Shown one piece after another: positions 18,097 to 26,716 of a stretch of 64,000 bases of DNA (positions are counted from its first letter, which is position 1; each line of letters begins with the position of its first letter). A program made the position numbers and the translations under genes. The notes below the pieces were generated by a model. The model was not told the DNA's origin and made no database searches. It worked only from the letters and a program-made list of their open reading frames with translations. This DNA is from Gemmatimonadota bacterium (GTDB lineage Bacteria; Gemmatimonadota; Gemmatimonadetes; Palauibacterales; Palauibacteraceae): positions 62,001 to 126,000 of the forward strand of contig JAJCZV010000062.1 of NCBI GenBank assembly GCA_029262175.1, given 5' to 3'.

Positions 18097-19455
18097 GTGG
18101 ACGGGAGTCTGGCGTTTCGACTTGCGGCTGTCTTGGTACTGGTCCTCGCCAACGGATTTTTTGTTGCGGCGGAATTCGCGCTGGTCAGCGCACGCCGGAC
18201 ACGCATCGACGAGTTGGTCCAGGGCGGGGACCGGCTCGCTCGGAGCGCACAGAAGGCTCAACGAAACCTCGATCGAGCGATCTCTGGGACCCAACTGGGG
18301 ATTACGCTCGCCTCGCTGGGGCTGGGCTGGATCGGTGAGCCGGCACTCGCCGGTAGCCTGGAGGCGCTCGTCTCGGCTTGGGGTTTTTCGCTTTCGACCG
18401 CAACACTCCACACCGTGGCGGTTACGCTCGCGTTTCTCGTCATCACCTACCTTCACATCGTGCTCGGCGAGTTGGCACCCAAAACCGTAGCGCTACTTCG
18501 ACCGGAGGCGACGCGTCGACTCGTCGCTGGGCCGCTCCTCACGTTCAATCGCGTCATGTGGCCGGCCATTTGGATGCTGAATGGCTCTGCTCGGCTTTTT
18601 CTGCGTTTGATCCGGGTCCCGACGGCCAGGCACGGTCTCCAACACGCGCACAGCCCCGACGAAATCGAGATGTTGGTGCGGCAAAGCCTCCGCGAAGGTG
18701 TCGTAGAGGAAGACGAGCAGGCGATGATCGAGGGCGTTTTCGAACTCACCCACACGGTCGCCAGAGAAGTGATGACGCCACGCCCCGACATCCAGGCGGT
18801 GCGGGCGGACGCCACCGTCGACCAGATCTTCGCGACGGTCGCCGAGTCGGGCTTCTCGCGTTTGCCCGTTGTCGAGGACTCTCTCGACGAGATTCTCGGG
18901 GTGGTCGTCGTCAAGGATCTGATCTCGGAACTCCTGGCAAAAGAACCCTCCACCCTGACGGCGCGCGACGTCATGCGGGAGCCGGTATTCGTCCCCGACA
19001 CGAAACCCATCGATGATCTCCTGGCCGAGCTTCAGGCACGGACGACCCACATGGCGGTGGTCGTCGACGAATTTGGGGGCACCGATGGGATTGTCACCCT
19101 CGAAGACCTCCTCGAGGAAATCGTGGGCGAGATTTACGATGAACACGACGTATCGGACGGGGTTGGGGTCACGCTCGAATCGGACGGAAGCATGGCCGTC
19201 GACGGAGGGTTCTCGTTTTCGGACCTCCTGTCGGACCTCGACATCGATGGGGTCGAAGACGCCGAAGAGTACGATACGGTAGCGGGTTACGTCATCGGAG
19301 TGTTGGGGAGAATCCCGGAACAGGGAGACCGAGTTCCGTTGGGCGACGCCGAACTGGAAGTGACCGAATTGACCGATCGTCGAATCACGCGGCTCGCCTT
19401 GCGGGGCGTCTCGAACCCCTCGCCGACGGCGATCAGGGACGAGACGAAGGGATGA
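18097..19455 (+). CDS. hemolysin/CorC-type CNNM transporter (DUF21-CBS-CorC_HlyC)
   Basis: 452 residues. The DUF21 transmembrane domain (about 5-185, 3-4 helices, with LANGFFVAAEFALVSARRTR and SGTQLGITLASLGLGWIGEP) is followed by a pair of CBS domains (about 205-335; the segment AREVMTPRPDIQAV opens the first) and a C-terminal CorC_HlyC domain (about 350-435, GYVIGVLGRIPEQGDRV). These proteins are Mg2+ (or Na+/Mg2+) transporters or their regulators, with CBS domains sensing nucleotide. The old name hemolysin is misleading. GTG start. Single gene with no obvious partner. Confidence 0.9.
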   Translation: MDGSLAFRLAAVLVLVLANGFFVAAEFALVSARRTRIDELVQGGDRLARSAQKAQRNLDRAISGTQLGITLASLGLGWIGEPALAGSLEALVSAWGFSLSTATLHTVAVTLAFLVITYLHIVLGELAPKTVALLRPEATRRLVAGPLLTFNRVMWPAIWMLNGSARLFLRLIRVPTARHGLQHAHSPDEIEMLVRQSLREGVVEEDEQAMIEGVFELTHTVAREVMTPRPDIQAVRADATVDQIFATVAESGFSRLPVVEDSLDEILGVVVVKDLISELLAKEPSTLTARDVMREPVFVPDTKPIDDLLAELQARTTHMAVVVDEFGGTDGIVTLEDLLEEIVGEIYDEHDVSDGVGVTLESDGSMAVDGGFSFSDLLSDLDIDGVEDAEEYDTVAGYVIGVLGRIPEQGDRVPLGDAELEVTELTDRRITRLALRGVSNPSPTAIRDETKG

Positions 19456-19555
19456 CTTGTCCCCTTGCCCGAACCAAGAGCTTGCTCGATGACGGCTTTG
19501 ACCCAAATATCAGGTTCGGTTACTCGACAAATGGCCCTCATCCGTCGGAACGGTC

Positions 19556-20659
19556 TTGAGCCTGAAGCAGCCCGATTCCTGGAACGGCGAGCAGTACGAC
19601 GCGGAAGCCCAGCGCCTCTACGAGGCCGGTCAATACGATCAGGCTCTCGACCTCCTCAAGCACGCCCTCACCCGATACCCGGATTCGACCGAACTGCTCG
19701 TGTCGCTCGGATACACTCGGCTGGCGCGCGAAGAATACGCCTGGGCTCGAGCCGCGTTTAGCGGCGCGCTCCGGATTGACGAGGAGCATGAAGAAGCGTT
19801 GGCCGGCATCGGCGATGCCATGCTCAAGCTCGGGGAACGTGCCAGCGCGTTCCGCGCCTTCGAACAGTTGCTCGAACTCGGCTTCGAGATCGACCTCGAA
19901 CTCATGTTGTGCGTCGGGCGAAGTCTGCTTCGGGAAGGACTGCTTCGACGAGCCGAACGCTTCTTTCGACTTGCGCAGGCCGCCGATCCAGAGAGCCCCG
20001 ACGCCGCGCTTGATCTTGCCTTTACGTTCTATCGAGGCGGCGACCACGAGCGCGCTCTGCTCTGGAGTCGCGAAGCCGTTCGGTTGGATCCGGAGTTCGC
20101 CGACGCCCGCGCGTTGTTTGGAAACGTGCTCTACGAACGCGGCGATTTTCACGGATCACTCGAGCAGCTCGAAACCATCGACGCGCCCAACGTGGGCGAC
20201 GCCGCCGTGGCGTGGAGGATCGTCGAACTAAAACGTCGGCTTCGCGGTCTGGCGCCGGATGCGGAAGAGTTGCGTCCTTATCTGGACGCCCTCGAAGAGT
20301 TGTCCGGCGATCCTTCGCCGGAGGATCGATTGCTCGCAGAGGTCGAAGCCGAGGCTTCTGGGGTCACCAGCGGTCTGGGACGAAACCAGCTCGATCTATT
20401 CGGGCGCCCACCGCAGGCTCGTCTCGAGCAGGCCCACCGCGTCCGCGCGGCGAACGGGGTCGTCTACGAGGGCGACTGGGAGAGTATCGTCTGCGACATG
20501 AGGAACGGCTCGGACCGGCCAACCCTCTCGATCGACGACTTCATGAAGCAAGAAGCGTTGCGTCTACGAGCGCGGACCGGAGCGGAAGTCTCCTGGGCGA
20601 CCCCGAGGGCGTTTATCGAGGACTCGGCCCGAGTTGGCGCGCTCGAAATCGAGCGCTGA
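19556..20659 (+). CDS. tetratricopeptide-repeat protein
   Basis: 367 residues. Consecutive TPR units run from about residue 10 to 230 (for example AQRLYEAGQYDQALDLLKHA, then YAWARAAFSGALRIDEEHEE, and HERALLWSREAVRLDPEFA). The last third (about 240-367) is not TPR and has no recognised domain. No signal peptide, so probably a cytoplasmic scaffold. TTG start at 19556 is the best available. The zinc-ribbon gene follows 18 bases downstream and the dehydrogenase overlaps that one, so the three form one unit. Partner proteins are unknown. Confidence 0.75.
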   Translation: MSLKQPDSWNGEQYDAEAQRLYEAGQYDQALDLLKHALTRYPDSTELLVSLGYTRLAREEYAWARAAFSGALRIDEEHEEALAGIGDAMLKLGERASAFRAFEQLLELGFEIDLELMLCVGRSLLREGLLRRAERFFRLAQAADPESPDAALDLAFTFYRGGDHERALLWSREAVRLDPEFADARALFGNVLYERGDFHGSLEQLETIDAPNVGDAAVAWRIVELKRRLRGLAPDAEELRPYLDALEELSGDPSPEDRLLAEVEAEASGVTSGLGRNQLDLFGRPPQARLEQAHRVRAANGVVYEGDWESIVCDMRNGSDRPTLSIDDFMKQEALRLRARTGAEVSWATPRAFIEDSARVGALEIER

Positions 20660-20677
20660 CCCAATTCGGAGGCGATC

Positions 20678-21601
20678 ATGAAAGTCGCATCCCCCGCGGC
20701 GCTGGCAAAGCTGCTGCAGGTGCGTCTCGAGGAGAGCGGAGACCCGAGGCGGGTCCTCACTCTTTCGGAATGTCTGGTGTCGATTCTCCCCTATCCGGTC
20801 GTTCGCTCAGCGCTCGACCTGGCCGGGAAGGCCGAATATGATCTCGCGCTGTTGGGCTTTCTCCGCCGTGCCGATCTGGTTCAAGTAGACCCGGCCGTCG
20901 TTGCGGCCGTGGAACGGGAGGCCGAGGCCCCCGAGCCCAATCTCGACTTCGCGTCCGACCTGGGAGACAGTCTCTTGCGGCTCCGCCACATCGTGGCCGA
21001 GGGGGGTCCGGCAGAGGCTCCGATCGATCCAAAGGAACTGAGGACCCCAACGACGAACGGGCTCGAAGCACGCCCGGTAGAGGCTCCGCCGGTAGAGGCT
21101 CCGCCGGTAGAAGCTCCGTCGGTAGAAGCTCCGTCGGTTCGAGAAACAGTGGTCGAGGCCCCGGTCTTTGAACTCGCGATCGAAAAGCCGAGCGCCCCCG
21201 AGACGACGTCAAAAACTCCGGTCGAGCCGACCCGGGACGTCGATCCGGTCCAGCGCGCGGCGACGATCGAGCACCTCGCGCCGATTCTGCCCCTCGAGCC
21301 GATCCGGGAGCCCCCGTCGGACGGACCGACCGTCGCTCGAAACGACATCGTGCCACCGGAGCGATCCGATCCTCCCTTGGATCCGCGCGTCGTAACCGAA
21401 CCCGAGCCGTGGGTGCCCGAGCCGGGTAAGTCGCCGGCCTGTTGGCAGTGCAGTGAGCCGCTTCCAGACCGCCCTCTCGTCTTCTTTTGCATCCGCTGCG
21501 GAATCTCTCAGGACAACCGTCGCTGTATGGAGTGCGGGGATCGAGTGGAGTCGAGTTGGAAGTTCTGCGCGCGTTGTGGAACGGGCCTCAGTCGTTCGTG
21601 A
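20678..21601 (+). CDS. protein with N-terminal helical region, VEAPP repeats and C-terminal double zinc ribbon
   Basis: 307 residues. The N-terminal 115 residues look helical (AKLLQVRLEESGDPRRVLTL). The middle is a long Pro/Glu/Val-rich linker containing four VEAP(P/S) repeats. The C terminus (about 255-305) has four CxxC pairs (CWQC, CIRC, CMEC, CARC), a double zinc ribbon of the kind used as a protein or nucleic-acid docking module. No signal or membrane segment. Its stop overlaps the start of the dehydrogenase gene (GTGA). Function unknown. Confidence 0.72.
   Translation: MKVASPAALAKLLQVRLEESGDPRRVLTLSECLVSILPYPVVRSALDLAGKAEYDLALLGFLRRADLVQVDPAVVAAVEREAEAPEPNLDFASDLGDSLLRLRHIVAEGGPAEAPIDPKELRTPTTNGLEARPVEAPPVEAPPVEAPSVEAPSVRETVVEAPVFELAIEKPSAPETTSKTPVEPTRDVDPVQRAATIEHLAPILPLEPIREPPSDGPTVARNDIVPPERSDPPLDPRVVTEPEPWVPEPGKSPACWQCSEPLPDRPLVFFCIRCGISQDNRRCMECGDRVESSWKFCARCGTGLSRS
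21076..21135 (+). repeat. four tandem 15-bp repeats inside the zinc-ribbon gene
   Basis: Units of 15 bases at 21076-21090, 21091-21105, 21106-21120 and 21121-21135. The first two are identical and the last two are identical, differing from the first pair by two substitutions. Each encodes VEAP plus P or S. The in-frame length suggests slippage-driven growth of a flexible linker. Confidence 0.9.
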
Positions 21602-22659
21602 CGATCCACATCGCGGTGATTGGCGGAGATGGAATCGGCCCCGAGGTGACAGAGCAGGCCGTTCGAGTCTTGAGCGCCGCGGAGGGTCGCGGCCTGGTGG
21701 ACCTGGCCTTCCAGGAGTTTCCACACGGAGCCGAGCACTACCTGAGCACGGGTGAAACGCTCTCGGACGCGACGTTCGCGACTTTGCGCGACGACTTCGA
21801 CGCAATCCTGTTTGGCGCGGTGGGCGACCCTCGAGTCCCAAATGGAGAGCACGCGCGCGATCTCCTCTTGGGACTGCGCTTTCGGCTCGATCTTTTTATC
21901 AACCGTCGCCCTCTCACCCTGCGGGCGCCGGACCTCTCACCACTCAAATCCGCCGGAACCGCTGCCGTGGATTTCGTCATCTACAGAGAGAACACCGAGG
22001 GGCTGTACACGGGCGCCGGACGGATCGAAAACGAGGGCACGGAGGACGAACGCGCGATCAGCGAGGGCATCGCGACGCGCCGAGGCGTCGAACGCATCGT
22101 TCGCGCAGCGTTCGAGAAAGCGGTCGAGTCGGGCCAGCGCGTGACGCTGGCGGACAAAGCCAACGCGGTCCCACACATGTTCGGCCTCTGGCGCCGCATA
22201 TTTATCGAGGTGGCGGCGGAGTACCCGCAGGTCGAATCCGAGATGCGATACGTGGATGCGTTGGCGATGGAGATGGTCCGCGTGCCGGAGCGGTTCGGGA
22301 TCATCGTGACGTCCAACCTGCTTGGCGACATTCTTTCGGATCTCGGCGCCGAGCTCGTCGGCGGCCCCGGGCTCGCTCCTTCGGCCAACCTGAATCCGGG
22401 CGTTCACGGTCTGTACGAACCCGTGCATGGTAGCGCGCCCGATATCGTGGGTTTGGGTCGAGCGAACCCATTTGCGGCGGTGCTGAGCGCCTCGCTCCTC
22501 CTTCAGGACAACGGCGCTCCCGAGGCGTCGGCCGCTCTGGAAGCTGCGGTCAACGCGGCGCTCCGAGAGGGGGTTCGGACGCCCGACATCGGCGGGACGG
22601 CCACGACAGACGAGGTGGGTGCCTGGCTTGCGGCGCACGTGGCGGCGGGCGCGGGCTGA
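21598..22659 (+). CDS. isocitrate/isopropylmalate-family beta-decarboxylating dehydrogenase
   Basis: 353 residues from the GTG at 21598, which overlaps the previous stop (GTGA). The open frame extends upstream only over the zinc-ribbon gene. The protein has GDGIGPEV at the N terminus, the substrate Arg region (LLLGLRFRLDLFINRRP), the YRENTEGLYTG segment, catalytic Lys in VTLADKAN, metal-binding Asp in the later VDALAMEMV, and GSAPDIVGLGRANP, an NAD-type cofactor loop. The reaction is NAD-dependent oxidation and decarboxylation of a 2-hydroxy acid with a 3-carboxyl group. Substrate could be 3-isopropylmalate (LeuB), homoisocitrate or tartrate/malate. No leucine or lysine pathway gene is adjacent, so I leave the symbol blank. 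Confidence 0.88.
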   Translation: MTIHIAVIGGDGIGPEVTEQAVRVLSAAEGRGLVDLAFQEFPHGAEHYLSTGETLSDATFATLRDDFDAILFGAVGDPRVPNGEHARDLLLGLRFRLDLFINRRPLTLRAPDLSPLKSAGTAAVDFVIYRENTEGLYTGAGRIENEGTEDERAISEGIATRRGVERIVRAAFEKAVESGQRVTLADKANAVPHMFGLWRRIFIEVAAEYPQVESEMRYVDALAMEMVRVPERFGIIVTSNLLGDILSDLGAELVGGPGLAPSANLNPGVHGLYEPVHGSAPDIVGLGRANPFAAVLSASLLLQDNGAPEASAALEAAVNAALREGVRTPDIGGTATTDEVGAWLAAHVAAGAG

Positions 22660-22757
22660 TCCCGGCCGCTAGTTTGCCCCCGAAGGAACCATGATTTGTT
22701 GATCAATCGGAGGGCGCACCGCAGGTACGATCCGACCGCCGCAAGAGGAGCTCCTTG

Positions 22758-23957
22758 ATGAATAGCCGCAACGGAAACGGAACCGTTTTTCTATCCGCCG
22801 CCAGGACCCCGATGGGTGCGTTCGGCGGGAGTCTGAAGGATCATTCGGCCATAGATCTGAGCGTCATCGCCTCGGAAGCGGCGATCGAGCGTTCCGGGGC
22901 CGACGCGAAGGATTTCGGACAGGTCGTTTTTGGCAACGTCATGCAGACGTCGGCCGACGCCATCTATCTCGCGCGCCACGTTGGTCTGCGGGCTGGGCTG
23001 CCCATCGAGACGCCGGCCGTCACCGTCAATCGCCTTTGCGGCTCCGGGTTTCAGGCCGTCATGGACGGTTCCCGGGAGATCGAGGTGGGGGCGAGCGACG
23101 TGTGCTTGGTCGGAGGGGGCGAATCGATGAGTCAAGCGCCGCACGTGGTTCGTGGCACTCGTTGGGGGATGCGGCTCGGTCCGTCACCGCAATTCGAGGA
23201 CTCGCTATGGGAGGCGCTCAGCGACCCCTACTGCGGGTTTTCGATGGCGCAAACGGCGGAGAACCTGGCGGAGGAATACGGCATCTCGAGGTCCGAGGCC
23301 GACGAGATCGCGGTCCGCAGCCAGAAACTCGCTGCAGAGGCGTGGGACGCCGGACGATATGCCGACGAGGTGGTTCCGATCACGGTTGGAAAGAAGGGGC
23401 GGGAGAAGACCGTCGATAGAGACGAGCACCTCCGCCCAGACACCACCATGGAGGGACTTAGCGCCCTCCGACCGTACTTCAAGAAGGACGGCTTGGTCAC
23501 CGCCGGGAACGCGAGCGGGATCGGCGACGGCGCGGCAGCGCTCGTGTTGGCGAGTTCTGACTATGCGTCCACGCACGGGTTGGAGCCGGCCGGCAAGCTG
23601 ATCTCTTATGCCGTCGCGGGTGTGCCTCCTCACATCATGGGGATCGGGCCCGCACCCGCGTCGCGCCTGGCGCTCGAACGCGCTGGTCTGACGCTAGAAG
23701 ACGTCGACCTCATCGAGGTCAACGAGGCGTTCGCTCCTCAATACGTGGCGGTCGAACGCGAACTGGCGCTCGATCGGGACAAGGTCAACGTAAATGGCGG
23801 TGCGATCGCGCTCTCGCACCCGTTGGGGATGACGGGTGCCCGAATCACCGGTCACCTGCTGCACGAGTTGAAACGCCGCGGAGGCGGTATCGGGCTGGGC
23901 AGCGCCTGCATCGGCGGCGGACAGGGTGCCGCGGTCATCGTGGAAGTCGACGGCTAG
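22758..23957 (+). CDS. acetyl-CoA C-acyltransferase (thiolase)
   Basis: 399 residues. ATG at 22758 is preceded by AGAGGAG with seven bases of spacer, which decides against the in-frame TTG just before it. Catalytic Cys94 lies in NRLCGSGFQAV, the His in IALSHPLGMTGARI, and the second Cys in SACIGGGQGAA. These are the full thiolase triad, carrying out Claisen condensation or thiolytic cleavage of 3-ketoacyl-CoA. Overall it resembles the mitochondrial-type 3-ketoacyl-CoA thiolase. Two genes downstream is a 3-hydroxyacyl-CoA dehydrogenase, so the unit probably serves fatty-acid oxidation or acetoacetyl-CoA metabolism. Confidence 0.92.
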   Translation: MNSRNGNGTVFLSAARTPMGAFGGSLKDHSAIDLSVIASEAAIERSGADAKDFGQVVFGNVMQTSADAIYLARHVGLRAGLPIETPAVTVNRLCGSGFQAVMDGSREIEVGASDVCLVGGGESMSQAPHVVRGTRWGMRLGPSPQFEDSLWEALSDPYCGFSMAQTAENLAEEYGISRSEADEIAVRSQKLAAEAWDAGRYADEVVPITVGKKGREKTVDRDEHLRPDTTMEGLSALRPYFKKDGLVTAGNASGIGDGAAALVLASSDYASTHGLEPAGKLISYAVAGVPPHIMGIGPAPASRLALERAGLTLEDVDLIEVNEAFAPQYVAVERELALDRDKVNVNGGAIALSHPLGMTGARITGHLLHELKRRGGGIGLGSACIGGGQGAAVIVEVDG

Positions 23958-23964
23958 AGGGCCG

Positions 23965-24846
23965 GTGCCTGACCGCGACGGGGTCGGCGACGTCTCGGAC
24001 GAGAGCCGGGACGACGTCAACGTACCAGCCCGACGTCCGCCGTCGGCGGCAGCGATTACTCGGGAGCAACTCGAACGCATCATTCGTCGGGCGTCGGATC
24101 TGCAGTTTCGGAGTTCGACAAATGTCGGAGGGGCGCTCCAGCCTAACGACGTGGTGCAAATCGGTGCTGAGGTCGGTCTGGACGAGCGACACGTTCGGCA
24201 GGCCCTCGCGGAGGTGGAGGCTGCGTCTCTGCTCCCGTCGCCGCCGGACGACGACGGGTTCGCTAGAAAGCTCATCGGGTCCGCGGTCGTACGCGCCAGC
24301 CGCGTGGTACCCGGAGACCAGGCGCACGTCGAGCACAACCTGGAGGGGTACCTCAAGGACCAAGAACTCCTCAAGCAGGTGCGATCGAAACCGGGACGTT
24401 CCCTGTGGGAACCTGCCGCGGGACTTGTCAGCTCGATGCGACGGGCCATGGATGTGAGCGGCCGCGGATACATGTTGGCCAAAGCCCGGTCGTTTCAGGT
24501 GTCGATCCAGCCGTTGGAGAGTGGGTGGTCGCTTGTCACTCTCACGGCGGATATTTCGAACATGCGACGGGAGCGTGCCGGTGGCTGGTATGGCGGGCTC
24601 GGTTCGGGAGGTGTGGTGGGTGGTGTCGGGTTGGTCGTCGCCACAGGCGGTGGCATCCTCCCCATCTTGGGCGCGGCCGCACTTGTAACCAGTGCAATGG
24701 GCGTCGCGACCTTCGCGTCACGGGCAGACATGAAGAAGCAGAGCGAGCGGGTGGAACTCGCCCTTCAGGGACTACTCGATCGACTCGAGCGGGGCGAAAG
24801 CCTCCACGACGAGGCCGAGCCCTGGCATCGAAAACTCCTTGGTTGA
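23965..24846 (+). CDS. hypothetical protein with paired membrane segments
   Basis: About 293 residues, not recognised. GTG at 23965, five bases after AGAGG and eight after the thiolase stop, is the likely start. A polar N terminus is followed by a helical segment (ITREQLERIIRRASDLQ ... VVQIGAEVGLDERHVRQAL) that looks like a short helical DNA- or protein-binding domain. A middle domain comes next, and two adjacent hydrophobic Gly-rich helices near residues 210-255 (GSGGVVGGVGLVVATGGGIL, PILGAAALVTSAMG) form a membrane hairpin. The C-terminal coil is charged. It sits between two beta-oxidation genes, suggesting co-expression but no clear role. Confidence 0.7.
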   Translation: MPDRDGVGDVSDESRDDVNVPARRPPSAAAITREQLERIIRRASDLQFRSSTNVGGALQPNDVVQIGAEVGLDERHVRQALAEVEAASLLPSPPDDDGFARKLIGSAVVRASRVVPGDQAHVEHNLEGYLKDQELLKQVRSKPGRSLWEPAAGLVSSMRRAMDVSGRGYMLAKARSFQVSIQPLESGWSLVTLTADISNMRRERAGGWYGGLGSGGVVGGVGLVVATGGGILPILGAAALVTSAMGVATFASRADMKKQSERVELALQGLLDRLERGESLHDEAEPWHRKLLG

Positions 24847-24876
24847 ACTGATCACGAATTTCGGAGGAAAGACACG

Positions 24877-25764
24877 TTGAGCGAGATCCAGAGAGTGGGC
24901 GTCGTGGGCTGCGGACTGATGGGCGGAGGGATCGCGCAGGTTTGCGCGCAGGCCGGATACGAGACCGTGGTTCGCGAGGTGGACCAGGCGTTCCTCGATC
25001 GTGGCATGTCGGGGATCCAGAAAAACCTCGATCGAGCCGTCTCGAAAGGAAAACTGGAAGAGAGCGAGCGCGACGCGATCGTCGGACGCCTTCAACCCAC
25101 TTTGGCGTTGGACGATCTCGCGGAGTGCGATCTGGTGCTCGAGGCGATCATCGAGAATCTCGATGCGAAGATCGAATTGTTCTCGGCGGTCGGTAAGCTC
25201 TGTAAGGCGACCGCGATATTCGCCTCGAACACGTCGAGTCTTTCGATCACCGAGATGGCGGCCGGGACGGACCGTGCCGAACGATTCGTCGGCCTTCACT
25301 TCTTTAGTCCGGTCCCCGTGATGCCGCTGGTCGAGGTCGTGCGTTGCGGACAAACCTCCGAAGAGGCCTTCAAGCTCGCCTACGCGTTCGCGGAATCGTT
25401 GGGAAAGAGCCCGATCGCGTGCGGAGACAACACGGGGTTCGTCGTCAACCGTCTTCTTGTCCCGTACATGTTGGATGCGATCCGAGCCTACGAATCCGGG
25501 GTCGCTTCGATCCCGGACATCGACACCGGAATGCGGCTGGGCTGCGGGTATCCGATGGGTCCCTTCACGCTCGGCGATTTCGTCGGCTTGGACACGCTCT
25601 ATCACATCACGGACATCATGTACAACGAATACAAAGAGGCGCGTTTCGCGTCGCCCCCCCTGCTACGTCGCATGTTCTTGGCGGGATATCACGGGCGTAA
25701 GACGGGTAAGGGATTCTACGACTACAGCGACGACGAGCCGGTCGTTTCGGATTTCGTCAAGTGA
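24877..25764 (+). CDS. hbd: 3-hydroxybutyryl-CoA/3-hydroxyacyl-CoA dehydrogenase
   Basis: 295 residues. NAD(P)-dependent oxidation of 3-hydroxyacyl-CoA, or the reverse reduction of acetoacetyl-CoA. Rossmann motif VVGCGLMGGGIAQ near residue 10; catalytic His in GLHFFSPVPVMPLVEVV; Glu in the same half; C-terminal helical domain with GFVVNRLLVPYM and the final GRKTGKGFYDY signature. TTG start at 24877, preceded by GGAGGAAA with six bases of spacer. Forms an operon with the thiolase and the intervening unknown gene. Its stop lies one base from the convergent PAP2 gene stop. Confidence 0.92.
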   Translation: MSEIQRVGVVGCGLMGGGIAQVCAQAGYETVVREVDQAFLDRGMSGIQKNLDRAVSKGKLEESERDAIVGRLQPTLALDDLAECDLVLEAIIENLDAKIELFSAVGKLCKATAIFASNTSSLSITEMAAGTDRAERFVGLHFFSPVPVMPLVEVVRCGQTSEEAFKLAYAFAESLGKSPIACGDNTGFVVNRLLVPYMLDAIRAYESGVASIPDIDTGMRLGCGYPMGPFTLGDFVGLDTLYHITDIMYNEYKEARFASPPLLRRMFLAGYHGRKTGKGFYDYSDDEPVVSDFVK

Positions 25765-25765
25765 G

Positions 25766-26593
25766 CTAGAACCGGATTCGAACTCCGATAAACCCTGCGG
25801 AGACGACCGGTTCGAGCCGGGTAAGCCAGGCCGTGCTCTTCGTTTCCGCAGCCTCCGGCGCCTTGTCTACGCCGAACGCGCGCGCAGCTGTGCGAGCCCC
25901 TTGGCGGCCGGCCCAGTAGCCCAGAAAGCTCCCGACCACCACGTCGGTGAACCAGTGCCGATCGTCGTATACGCGGGACAACGCGGTGAGCGCAGCCACG
26001 CCATAGAACGGCGCGGCGATCCAACCGTCGGTCATCTCATCCACGGAGCCGGCGATCGAAAACGCGAACGCGGCGTGACCCGAACCGAAGGAGGAGTGGC
26101 CATGGAAGGGATCGAATTCCAGCGGTCCGAACCCTTCCGCGGGCCGACGCCGACCCACGATTTGGTTGATGACTTCGTTCGCCAGGGAACCGGTGATCAT
26201 CCCTACGCTTGCCGCCGCACCCCGTCGGGCACCCACCGATCCGTCCCCGATCAGACCTACGAGGACGCTTCCGCCCATGAAGATCGGACCCGTGATCGGC
26301 CAGTGACCGAAATCGCGACCGATCGAGGATAGATCGTCTCCGAGCGTGCCCTGATGCTCGAGCGTGAAGTCTCGAATCGCCGTATCGAAACCCGCGAGGC
26401 TCCCCCAAAGCACAGCGCCGACCGCGAGCGTTTCCCAGCGTAGGAGGCTCGCCGCAGACGAATCCGCCTCGGCGCCCTCGCGCCCGGCCGGCTCCTGTCC
26501 GAGGGCGGGACGGACGGCTGCTGACAGGAGCCCGACCAAGAGGACACCATAGCACTTTTTCTGTCGGGAACGGGTCGGTTTCAGGGGTCTCAT
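25766..26593 (-). CDS. PAP2 family phosphatase, exported or membrane-bound
   Basis: About 275 residues from the ATG at 26593, which has GAGG six bases upstream; the longer TTG start at 26632 has no such support. A signal-like hydrophobic segment (about 12-33, ending ALGQ) is followed by a PAP2 domain carrying all three phosphatase motifs: GRRRP (motif 1, shortened), SSFGSGHAAF (motif 2, His) and SRVYDDRHWFTDVVVG (motif 3, His/Asp). Family members dephosphorylate lipid phosphates, such as undecaprenyl pyrophosphate or phosphatidic acid. The C terminus ends in Phe after a basic beta-like stretch (GVRIRF), so an outer-membrane location is possible. Confidence 0.82.
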   Translation of the reverse strand: MRPLKPTRSRQKKCYGVLLVGLLSAAVRPALGQEPAGREGAEADSSAASLLRWETLAVGAVLWGSLAGFDTAIRDFTLEHQGTLGDDLSSIGRDFGHWPITGPIFMGGSVLVGLIGDGSVGARRGAAASVGMITGSLANEVINQIVGRRRPAEGFGPLEFDPFHGHSSFGSGHAAFAFSIAGSVDEMTDGWIAAPFYGVAALTALSRVYDDRHWFTDVVVGSFLGYWAGRQGARTAARAFGVDKAPEAAETKSTAWLTRLEPVVSAGFIGVRIRF

Positions 26594-26679
26594 TGGCGCC
26601 TCGAAGCTGATCGTCGCCAGCGCCCGTCGCAAGCGGCTCCGTCAGCCTCCCGAAAGGGGGGACCGTAGCGAGGATTTCC

Positions 26680-26708
26680 TTGCGGTACAAGGGTTTTCCA
26701 GGTATTTT
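26680..26708 (+). promoter_or_regulatory. probable promoter of the recF-DUF721-gyrB unit
   Basis: TTGCGG and TATTTT with an optimal 17-base spacer. The predicted transcription start would be near 26715, almost on the GTG at 26717. So if that GTG is used the message is leaderless; otherwise the ATG at 26756 is used. Confidence 0.45.
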
Positions 26709-26716
26709 GGGCGGAC

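Noticed and set aside
21076..21135. Short regular repeats as a CRISPR array
   Set aside because: The 15-bp units are directly adjacent with no spacers and lie in frame in a coding region.
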